NCBI GenBank assembly: GCA_021796375.1
Contig: JAJYJF010000127.1
Coordinates: 1 to 6,692 of the forward strand
Direction of reading: 5' to 3'
From: Chloroflexota bacterium
GTDB lineage: Bacteria > Chloroflexota > Anaerolineae > Anaerolineales > Anaerolineaceae
DNA length: 6,692 nt
In this document: piece by piece, positions 1-5,939 of the stretch
How the letters are laid out: the number at the start of each line of letters is the position of its first letter
How positions within the stretch are numbered: position 1 is the first letter of the stretch
The notes under the pieces: generated by a model
Seen by the model: the letters and a program-made list of their open reading frames with translations, nothing else
What the model was told of the DNA's origin: nothing
Database searches by the model: none
Position numbers and translations under genes: made by a program

Positions 1-650
1 GTCCTGGTTCCGGGGATATGCAGGGTTGCCCACTTGCCCTCTCGATCTGCTGGTCCCCCGGCGCTGGCCAGGTACGGCAGGCTTTCCGATCCCTCGCCAG
101 CTGGCTCAAGCCCGAGTTTTCCGCAGAACAGGTCCAGGCTGGTAGAAAGGTCCGCGACGGTCAATCCAGCGTGGTGGTAATGAACCAGCCGCCCGCTGCC
201 GCCGGGAGCATCCTCGAGCTGGACCAGCTCGACCAGTGCGCCGTCCGGATCCTGGACAAAAATACCGCGCGCCCCTTTCCACAGTCCCGCGGTCAGCAAA
301 GCTGGTTCTCCGAGCGGCTTGATCCCCTGTCTTTCCAACCGTTCCAGGAGCACTGGGAGGTGATCCACGGACCAGGCGATGTGCAGCGAGCCCGGCCGCC
401 CGCTGCCGGGCTGGAGCGGAATCCCCCGGGGGTTCACGTGCTCGACCAGCTCCAGCAGCGGCTCGTCACCCTCAATCTGCACAAATCCAATTTTCAGGCT
501 GCAGCCCGCATAGCCGGTCACCTGCGCCAGGTACTGCTGGTCACTGACCTGCCAGCGCGAGTGCTCGATCCCCAGCGCGCCAGTGTAGAACCGGAGCGAA
601 CGCTGCAGGTCCGAGACGGACCGGCCGGGATGGAAGAGACCGGTGATCAC
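1..650 (-). CDS. Two-module VOC superfamily (glyoxalase/dioxygenase-like) metalloprotein, partial at its 3' end
   Basis: Reading the minus strand from a GTG at 650-648 gives an uninterrupted frame of 216 codons that runs off the left edge. Residues 4-30 form a typical VOC opening (GLFHPGRSV, then SLRFYTGALGI). Residues 129-145 form the usual closing strand (FVQDPDGALVELVQ). H7, E67, H90 and E141 have the order and rough spacing of the glyoxalase I / methylmalonyl-CoA epimerase metal ligands, so module 1 looks metal-competent. A second module begins near residue 156 (HYHHAGLTVADL, then LGLEP) and is cut off. Tandem VOC modules occur in extradiol dioxygenases, some glyoxalases and many uncharacterised proteins. 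In BphC-type dioxygenases the metal sits in the C-terminal module, which argues mildly against that role. The GTG lies 2 nt after the SDR stop with no clear Shine-Dalgarno site and no in-frame ATG nearby, so translational coupling is likely. The substrate is unknown, but operon membership suggests a role in the same catabolic route. Confidence 0.85.
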   Translation of the reverse strand, partial: MITGLFHPGRSVSDLQRSLRFYTGALGIEHSRWQVSDQQYLAQVTGYAGCSLKIGFVQIEGDEPLLELVEHVNPRGIPLQPGSGRPGSLHIAWSVDHLPVLLERLERQGIKPLGEPALLTAGLWKGARGIFVQDPDGALVELVQLEDAPGGSGRLVHYHHAGLTVADLSTSLDLFCGKLGLEPAGEGSESLPYLASAGGPADREGKWATLHIPGTR

Positions 651-652
651 GG

Positions 653-1432
653 CTAGTGCGCGGTGTAACCGCCGTCTACGTTGAGCACGGCGCCGGTGAC
701 CATGGACGAAGCATCCGAGGCCAGGAAGACTGCCGGGCCGACGATATCGCGAATCTCGCCCAGCCGGCCGAGGGGTATATTTTCCAGGAAGTAGCTCAGG
801 GTCTCTGGCTTGGATTCAATCAGGTTGATGATCAGCGGGGTTCTGAACTGGGCGGGGGAAATGGCGTTGACGCGGATGTTATATTGTGCCCACTCGACTG
901 CCAGGAGGCGTGTCAGGGCAATTACGCCGCCCTTGGCAGCAGCATAGTTGGCATTTCCGGTGGTCAGCCCTACCTGGCCTGCCACCGAGCCCATATTGAT
1001 GATGCTGCCTCCCTTGCCGCGCTCGATCATGTGCTTTCCAACCTCCTGGTTGAAGAGCCAGACGCCCCTGAGGTTGATCGCGATGACCTTGTCCCACTGC
1101 TCAAGGGTCATCTTCTCGGCGGGATTGCGGTCGCCGATGCCTGCAATCGCCGCCAGGATATCCAGCTTGCCGAACCTAGATAGCGCCTGGTGGATCGCCT
1201 CACTGACCTGATCCGGCTGGGTGACATCGCAGCGGATCGGCAGCGCCTCCCCGCCCCCGGCGTGGATCACCTCGGCCGTCTTGCAGGCGGCGTCGTAGTT
1301 GATATCCACCACGGCTACTGCGGCGCCGTATTGAGCCATCCCCTCGGCAATGCCCTTGCCGAGACCCGAGCCTGCCCCGGTAACCAGTCCAGCTTTGCCC
1401 TCCAGGCTGAAGAGCTGTTTGAAATCTTCCAT
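653..1432 (-). CDS. Short-chain dehydrogenase/reductase (classical SDR, NAD-type)
   Basis: This 259-residue cytoplasmic oxidoreductase has the usual length of a classical SDR. The dinucleotide-binding motif TGAGSGLG is at residues 18-25. D43 at the end of the second strand (AVVDIN) predicts NAD(H) over NADP(H), and D69 is the adenine-contact Asp. The catalytic tetrad is visible as N120 (AINLRG), S149 (NMGSVAG), Y163 and K167 (YAAAK). The C-terminal FLASD...VTGAVLNVDGGY segment is typical of FabG-like, gluconate 5-dehydrogenase-like and acetoin/diacetyl reductase-like SDRs. The structural NNAG motif reads AIAG (residues 95-98), so both Asn are absent, and the usual SPG after strand 6 is SPA. 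The ATG is supported by AAAGGAG 6 nt upstream (1439-1445). The gene follows the upstream dehydrogenase by 24 nt and ends 2 nt before the VOC gene. It probably interconverts an alcohol and a ketone in the same pathway. Sequence alone does not fix the substrate. Confidence 0.95.
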   Translation of the reverse strand: MEDFKQLFSLEGKAGLVTGAGSGLGKGIAEGMAQYGAAVAVVDINYDAACKTAEVIHAGGGEALPIRCDVTQPDQVSEAIHQALSRFGKLDILAAIAGIGDRNPAEKMTLEQWDKVIAINLRGVWLFNQEVGKHMIERGKGGSIINMGSVAGQVGLTTGNANYAAAKGGVIALTRLLAVEWAQYNIRVNAISPAQFRTPLIINLIESKPETLSYFLENIPLGRLGEIRDIVGPAVFLASDASSMVTGAVLNVDGGYTAH

Positions 1433-1456
1433 TGGTGGCTCCTTTCCGCCTCGTTT

Positions 1457-2533
1457 TTATTTCACCCACTCTCGATGTGGGGTGACCAGAATTTTAATCT
1501 GCGAGCGGTCGGTCAGCAGCCGTCTGAAGCCTTCTTCGACCGCATCCGCGATATAGATTCGATCGGTGATGATCGGGCGCACGTCAATCCGCCGGTCGGA
1601 CATCAGCTGCACCGCCCAGCTGATCTCGCGGTTGGCCTGATGGGCACAGGTGCCGATCAGTTCTTTTTCATTCAACATAATATCCAATGCGTTGAACGAA
1701 ACATCCGCATCGATGACGCTGTTAATCACGCAGCGTCCCTGCCGGCGGGTGAGCTCAACCGCAAGGCGCACCGCAGAAGTATTGCCACCGGTATCGATCA
1801 CCACGTCCGAGCCCATACCATGGGTGAGGTCGAGGAACGACTCCCTCCAGCCTTCCTCATGGGTATTGAGGACGGTTGTGGCGCCCATCTTGCGAGCGGC
1901 CTCGGCCCGGCTGCCCCCATGGGTGAGCGCGATGACCTGGCTGGCGCCAGCGACCTTCGCCGCCGCGATCCCGCATAGGCCAATCGTCCCCGATCCAACG
2001 ATTGTCACCACATCACCCACCTGGATCCGGCCTTTGCGCACCCCGCGCAGCATCACCGCCAGGGGCTCAGCCAGCGCAGCTTCGTCATCCGGAAGCCAGT
2101 CCGGGATGGGGACACAGTTATAAGCGGGGACGTTGAAGGATTCCGCCATGCCGCCGTCATCCACCTGGCCAATCGACACCTGGTTGATGCAGGCGGCATA
2201 ATCGCCGTTCTTGCACCAGTAGCAGCGCCCGCAGTAGCGGACGCACTCGAGCGCCACCCGCTGGCCGACCTCCAGCCCCTTTACCGCCGAACCCAGCTCC
2301 AGGATGTGCCCGGAGTACTCGTGGCCGATTACCATAGGCGCCATGCGTCCGGATTCAGGGTGCGGATGGCCTACCGGGATGATGGCGCCTTTCTTATAAT
2401 CCTCCATGTCGGTGCCGCAGATCCCGCACCAGGAGGTGGCGATGCGCACCTCGTCCGGTTTCAGCGGCCGCGGACCTGGCCAATCCGGCTCATAGCGGAT
2501 ATCGCCAACGTTATAAAAAACCACAGCCTTCAT
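1457..2533 (-). CDS. Zinc-dependent medium-chain alcohol dehydrogenase, (R,R)-butanediol dehydrogenase-like
   Basis: This 358-residue MDR enzyme would oxidise a secondary alcohol or diol to a ketone. The catalytic zinc ligands are C39 (CGICGTD), H71-E72 (GHEYSG) and E156 (AEPLAV). The structural zinc site is C101, C104, C107 and C115 with the standard 2-2-7 spacing. The Rossmann motif GSGTIG is at 180-185. The WCGICGTD context and the roughly 15-residue insertion before GHEYSG, which includes HPHPESG (56-62), are typical of 2,3-butanediol dehydrogenases rather than simple ethanol dehydrogenases. The adjacent acetoin/pyruvate dehydrogenase-type complex fits that reading. The acidic residue expected at the end of the second Rossmann strand is missing (ALTHGGSR, 202-209), so NADP(H) use is possible. 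The ATG is preceded by AGAGGAG at a 7-nt spacing, which overlaps the stop of the upstream dehydrogenase (13-nt gap). Threonine dehydrogenase or another polyol dehydrogenase is a less likely alternative. Confidence 0.93.
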   Translation of the reverse strand: MKAVVFYNVGDIRYEPDWPGPRPLKPDEVRIATSWCGICGTDMEDYKKGAIIPVGHPHPESGRMAPMVIGHEYSGHILELGSAVKGLEVGQRVALECVRYCGRCYWCKNGDYAACINQVSIGQVDDGGMAESFNVPAYNCVPIPDWLPDDEAALAEPLAVMLRGVRKGRIQVGDVVTIVGSGTIGLCGIAAAKVAGASQVIALTHGGSRAEAARKMGATTVLNTHEEGWRESFLDLTHGMGSDVVIDTGGNTSAVRLAVELTRRQGRCVINSVIDADVSFNALDIMLNEKELIGTCAHQANREISWAVQLMSDRRIDVRPIITDRIYIADAVEEGFRRLLTDRSQIKILVTPHREWVK

Positions 2534-2546
2534 GGATGATCTCCTC

Positions 2547-3584
2547 TCAGGATGGAAATTCCAGCAGGCATTTGGTTAGCTGGTAAGCCGGATCGGAGGC
2601 GCATTCAAACGCCTGGAGCGCCTGCTCGAATGGAAACACCTGGCTGATCCAGCCAGCGGTACGCACCCGTCCGGAGATGACGAGCTCCGCCGCGGCCCTG
2701 AAGGATTCGCCGGTAGCGCGGACGGTGCCCAGCACCTGCAGGTTCGAGCGAGTAATCCGGTTTACGTTTACCGGAGTAAGCGCCTCCCCGGTGATGCCAA
2801 CGAGCAGCACGCTGCCGCCCGGCCGCACAAACTCGAGCGCCTCCGCCTGGGCTTCCGGAGCGCCGGCTGCCTCGATCACCACATCGGGGCCGCGCGGGCC
2901 AAAAAAGGCGGCAGCCTTCTGGGGTAGATCTTCCCGGGAGGCATTGACGACCATGGCTGCTCCCATTTCCCGGGCTTGCTGGCAGGCGTGATCCAGGAGG
3001 TCGGCAGCCATCACCCTGGGAACGCCCGCACAGCGCAGCATGCCGAGGATGCCCAGCCCAATCGTGCCGGCGCCGATCAGAAGCACCGAATCGGAGGGCT
3101 GCACCGGCAGCCGCCGCATCGCCTGCACGCCGACGGAGAGCGGTTCGATGGTTGCAGCCAGGCGCAGGTCGAACCCGGCCGGAATGCGCAAGGCCTGCTC
3201 AGCCGGGAGTACGAAGAATTCGGAGAATACACCATCAGCCGTGATGCTCCGGAAGGTGAGCCGCTCACACAGATTTTCTTCCCCCCGCTGGCAGTAGAAG
3301 CATTGTCCGCAGCCCAGGAGCGGATTGACCGCGACGGTGTCGCCGGTAGAGAGCCCTTCCACACCGGGGCCAACCGCGGCTACCGTCCCGGCAGCCTCGT
3401 GGCCCATGATAAACGGTTGGGACGGACGGTGGGTACCGAGCACGCCGTACTCGTAAAGCTTCTTGTCGGATCCGCAGATACCCGCATATCGCGGGCGGAT
3501 CAGCACCTGTCCAGAACCGGGTTCGACGAGCGGGCGTTCTTCCAGGCGGATCACGTGCGGGCCATACCAGACAACCGCTTTCAT
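2547..3584 (-). CDS. Zinc-dependent medium-chain dehydrogenase, sorbitol/polyol dehydrogenase-like
   Basis: This 345-residue MDR protein is the first gene after the strong promoter. The catalytic zinc ligands are C37 (GICGSD), H62-E63 (GHEAAG) and E147 (IEPLSVG). The structural zinc ligands are C92, C95, C98 and C106. The NAD-binding motif GAGTIG is at 171-176, and D195 (MAADLLD) at the end of the second strand predicts NAD(H). The IEPLSVG segment and overall length match the sorbitol, xylitol, L-idonate and galactitol-phosphate dehydrogenase group, which oxidises polyols or sugar acids at a secondary hydroxyl. The next gene is also a zinc MDR, but the two are clearly divergent, including in cofactor loop and pre-GHE insertion, so this is not a recent duplication. 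The ATG at 3584 has AAAAAGG (3590-3596) 5 nt upstream and no in-frame alternative upstream. The exact substrate is unresolved. Confidence 0.94.
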   Translation of the reverse strand: MKAVVWYGPHVIRLEERPLVEPGSGQVLIRPRYAGICGSDKKLYEYGVLGTHRPSQPFIMGHEAAGTVAAVGPGVEGLSTGDTVAVNPLLGCGQCFYCQRGEENLCERLTFRSITADGVFSEFFVLPAEQALRIPAGFDLRLAATIEPLSVGVQAMRRLPVQPSDSVLLIGAGTIGLGILGMLRCAGVPRVMAADLLDHACQQAREMGAAMVVNASREDLPQKAAAFFGPRGPDVVIEAAGAPEAQAEALEFVRPGGSVLLVGITGEALTPVNVNRITRSNLQVLGTVRATGESFRAAAELVISGRVRTAGWISQVFPFEQALQAFECASDPAYQLTKCLLEFPS

Positions 3585-3631
3585 TTTTGCCTTTTTATGG
3601 TTGGGGCCAGCCGAGACAATGGAACAAAGTG

Positions 3632-3660
3632 ATTATAGCAAGCCGATTTACTCGTGTCAA
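3632..3660 (-). promoter_or_regulatory. Consensus sigma-70 promoter with extended -10
   Basis: On the minus strand, TTGACA at 3660-3655 is followed by exactly 17 bp and TATAAT at 3637-3632, matching the sigma-70 consensus at all 12 positions. TGC directly before the -10 box makes an extended -10. The predicted transcription start is near 3625, leaving a leader of about 40 nt before the dehydrogenase ATG at 3584. The surrounding DNA is clearly more AT-rich than the genes. The promoter should drive the four-gene dehydrogenase-VOC operon independently of the E1/E2 genes. Full consensus is rare for natural promoters and often goes with repression, but no regulator gene is present here. Confidence 0.85.
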
Positions 3661-3700
3661 CTCGATCGAAAACCATTCAAAAAGTGGGTCGGATCGAATT
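3659..3700. repeat. Repeated GATCGAA motif beside the -35 box, possible operator
   Basis: On the plus strand GATCGAA occurs at 3664-3670 and again at 3692-3698, 28 bp apart. The sites can also be read as an imperfect inverted repeat, AACTCGATC (3659-3667) against GATCGAATT (3692-3700), which pairs at 8 of 9 positions. The proximal copy contains the 8-bp palindrome TCGATCGA (3662-3669) and touches the -35 hexamer. That placement fits a repressor or activator site, but the motif is short and could be chance. I do not recognise it as the operator of a known regulator family. Confidence 0.25.
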
Positions 3701-3709
3701 ACAGCTGCT

Positions 3710-4885
3710 TTACCTCAACTGGACCGCTCGATCCGCAATCTGGACCAACTGCGACAACCGCGCCAGGAAGCGCGCCGCGGGAGCGCCGTCCACCAGGCGG
3801 TGATCAAAGGTCAGGCTGAGCGCGAGCACCTGACCGACCGCCAGTTCGCTGCCGCGGACAACCGGGGCAGCACGCACCCGTCCCACGCCGAGGACCGCGC
3901 ACTCCGGCAGGTGGATGATCGGGGTGAAGGCATCGATCCCGAATCCGCCGAGGTTGGTGATCGTGAAGGTGCCGCCGGCGAGATCCTCCGGCAGGGAGCG
4001 CCCGTCTCGTGCGCGATCGATCATTTCATGCAGGTCGCGAGCCAGCTCCGCCAGGCTCCGGCCTGGAACATCTTTCAGGACTGGGACGAGCAGCCCGCGC
4101 TCGGTATCCACCGCCACCCCAATATGGATCTGTGGGTGAAAGATAATCCCTGCCTCACCCCAGCTGGCATTCAAGAGCGGGAATTCGGAGAGCGCCTGGG
4201 CTGCCAGGCGCGCGAGGAGCAGGTCATAAGAGGCCCATTCAGCATGCGGGGCGAGCTCCGCTTGCAGCCGCCGGCGCAGCGCCACCAGCCCTTCCGCTTC
4301 TACCTCGGTGGTCAGCGTGACCGGCGCGACGGTGTGCGCAGAATCGCCCATATGGCGGGCGATGGCCGCGCGTAGGGGGGTGATGGGTGCCACCGCTGGC
4401 GCGTCTGCCGGGCTGGCCCTCGCGGCCCGTACGTCGGCCGCAATGATCCTCCCACGCGGGCCGGAACCGGAAAGCGTTCGCGGGTTTAGCCCGCCGCTGC
4501 GAGCCAGCCGGCGCGCCAGGGGTGTGATGATGAGACGACCGGGTAGCCGGTCGATCTGCTTTTGCGAGGCAAGTCCCACGCCAGGGACCTCTGCATACGG
4601 GGGCAAGCCCACCTTGGAAGGCTCTTCATCTTCAAGCGGGTAGCTCTCGCCCGGCGCCAGGAGCAGCGCGATCACCCCACCCGCAGGCACCGCTGTCCCC
4701 GGGCTCACCAACGGGACGAGCCGCCCGGAACCGCCAGCCTCGATTTCGATCGTGGCTTTATCCGATTCGGCCTCAAAGAGCGCCTGTCCCTGCTTCACCA
4801 GCTCGCCACCCGCTGCCAGCCAGCGCAGCAGGGTCGAATCCGCGCTGGCTGCGCCCAGATCCGGCATGATCACCCGAAACGGCAT
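3710..4885 (-). CDS. 2-oxo acid / acetoin dehydrogenase complex E2, dihydrolipoamide acyltransferase
   Basis: E2 takes the acyl group from E1 on its swinging lipoyl arm and passes it to CoA, and it forms the core of the complex. The 391-residue protein has one lipoyl domain (about residues 3-78) with the lipoylated lysine K43 in ESDKATIEIEA. It has one E1/E3-binding domain (about 118-153: TPLARRLARSG, then GPRGRI) and a catalytic domain (about 167-391). The catalytic domain carries the active-site motif DHRLVDG, with H362 and D366. Both linkers are short, about 40 and 13 residues, without the long Ala-Pro stretches of many E2 proteins. The 13-nt gap after E1-beta and an AGGT 5 nt before the ATG support this start. 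Pyruvate, acetoin and branched-chain E2 proteins share this layout, so the acyl substrate cannot be read from sequence. Acetyl is likeliest given the E1 type. The gene ends the upstream block, with no clear terminator after it. Confidence 0.95.
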   Translation of the reverse strand: MPFRVIMPDLGAASADSTLLRWLAAGGELVKQGQALFEAESDKATIEIEAGGSGRLVPLVSPGTAVPAGGVIALLLAPGESYPLEDEEPSKVGLPPYAEVPGVGLASQKQIDRLPGRLIITPLARRLARSGGLNPRTLSGSGPRGRIIAADVRAARASPADAPAVAPITPLRAAIARHMGDSAHTVAPVTLTTEVEAEGLVALRRRLQAELAPHAEWASYDLLLARLAAQALSEFPLLNASWGEAGIIFHPQIHIGVAVDTERGLLVPVLKDVPGRSLAELARDLHEMIDRARDGRSLPEDLAGGTFTITNLGGFGIDAFTPIIHLPECAVLGVGRVRAAPVVRGSELAVGQVLALSLTFDHRLVDGAPAARFLARLSQLVQIADRAVQLR

Positions 4886-4898
4886 TGCGGACCTGCCT

Positions 4899-5939
4899 TC
4901 AAACTTCAGCCCGGGCCAGCTGGCGGGCAGCTTGAACGATGCCAGCAGCGGACGGGATCAACCCGGCTTGCAGGTGGGGGGCGAACGGCAGGGGCAGATC
5001 TGGGGTACCGAGCCGTTTCACCGGCGCGTCCAGCTCGTCAAATCCCTCCTCGGCGATCAGCGCAGCGATTTCAGCCGCCGACGATGCGGTGCGCGTCTCT
5101 TCCGTCACCACCAGCGCCCGGTGTGTCCTGGCGACAGAAGCCAGGATTGTCTCCCGGTCCAGCGGGACGAGCGTGCGCGGATCAACCACCTCCAGCTCGA
5201 TTCCTTCCAGCGCCAGGACCGCGGCCGCCTCGAGCGCGCGGTGGACCATCAGCGCGGTCGCGATCACCGTCACATCCCTGCCGGGGCGCTTCACTTCGGC
5301 TTTCCCCAGCGGAATAAGGGTTTCCTCCTCCGGGACATCTGAACCCACCTCGACGGCGGATTCGCCGGTGGCCGGGTCGGTCAGCCCGCGCCCGCCCACC
5401 GAATGGGTGCCGTAGAGGACCTTGTGCTCGCAGAAAACCACCGGATTCGGGTCGCGGATGGCGCTCTTCAACAGACCGCGGGCATCGTATGGGGTTGAAG
5501 GGATGGCTACCTTGAGCCCCGGGGTGTGCATGAACCAGGCTTCCGGGCTCTGATCGTGCTGGGCGCCGTGCTCGCGGGCGCCAATCGGCGCGCGCAGCAC
5601 CATCGGGACGCTCAGGCCCCCGCCTGACATCAGGTGGATTTTGGCCGCCTGGTTGACCAGCTGGTCGAAACCGCAGGTGACGAAATCGGAATACTGCACC
5701 TCAGCCACCGGTTTCCAGCCCATCAGCGCAGCGCCGACTGCACAGCCGATAATCGCCGCCTCCGAGAGGGGCGTGTCGCGAACGCGTTCCTCGCCGAACT
5801 CCTCGACCAGCCCCTTGGTCACCTGGAAAGCCCCGCCAAAACGGCCGATGTCCTCACCGAGCAAGATTACCTTCGGGTCGCGGCGCATCTCTTCGCGCAG
5901 CGCCAGGTTAATGGCTTGCGACATGTTCATCACACTCAT
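4899..5939 (-). CDS. ThDP-dependent 2-oxo acid / acetoin dehydrogenase E1 subunit beta
   Basis: E1-beta pairs with E1-alpha in an alpha2beta2 enzyme that decarboxylates a 2-oxo acid, or cleaves acetoin, and reductively acylates the E2 lipoyl group. The 346-residue length is normal for the family (about 325-345). Visible family blocks are LGEDIGRFGGAF (27-38), DTPLSEAAIIG (55-65) with E60 as the ThDP-activating glutamate, and AEVQYSDF (79-86). Others are GAQHDQSPEAWF (125-136) with the conserved H128, and VVDPRTLVPLD (251-261) in the C-terminal transketolase-type domain. The usual Ser after H128 is Asp here (QHDQ rather than QHSQ). The first of three nearby Met codons (1, 4, 6) is chosen because AAGGAGG lies 6 nt before it. 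The start overlaps the E1-alpha stop (ATGA), indicating tight translational coupling and equal subunit production. Whether the complex acts on pyruvate or acetoin is open. Confidence 0.96.
   Translation of the reverse strand: MSVMNMSQAINLALREEMRRDPKVILLGEDIGRFGGAFQVTKGLVEEFGEERVRDTPLSEAAIIGCAVGAALMGWKPVAEVQYSDFVTCGFDQLVNQAAKIHLMSGGGLSVPMVLRAPIGAREHGAQHDQSPEAWFMHTPGLKVAIPSTPYDARGLLKSAIRDPNPVVFCEHKVLYGTHSVGGRGLTDPATGESAVEVGSDVPEEETLIPLGKAEVKRPGRDVTVIATALMVHRALEAAAVLALEGIELEVVDPRTLVPLDRETILASVARTHRALVVTEETRTASSAAEIAALIAEEGFDELDAPVKRLGTPDLPLPFAPHLQAGLIPSAAGIVQAARQLARAEV

Noticed and set aside
18..656. Plus-strand frame of 212 codons
   Set aside because: It is antisense to the VOC gene, has no recognisable domain and has a low-information Gln/Arg/Pro-rich composition. 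The minus-strand frame shows clear VOC motifs.
1190..1978. Plus-strand frame of 262 codons opposite the SDR and the butanediol-type dehydrogenase
   Set aside because: It spans two well-supported minus-strand genes and their intergenic gap, and its translation shows no conserved fold.
1457..3584. Tandem duplication of the two zinc dehydrogenase genes
   Set aside because: Both start with MKAVV and share MDR motifs, but they differ throughout in length, insertion before GHE, cofactor loop and C-terminus. They are old paralogues, not a recent repeat.
3671..3712. Possible intrinsic terminator after E2 (a run of five T on the minus strand)
   Set aside because: No stable GC-rich stem precedes the T run. 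The only local symmetry is a CAGCTG palindrome without a loop and the long-spaced GATCGAA pair.
3587..4375. Plus-strand frame of 262 codons opposite E2
   Set aside because: It is a GC-rich shadow of the E2 gene. It begins inside the promoter region and has no family motif.
4972..5006. G-run cluster on the plus strand, possible G-quadruplex
   Set aside because: Only three runs of at least three G are present and one loop is 9 nt, so it does not meet the usual four-run pattern. It lies within the E1-beta coding sequence.
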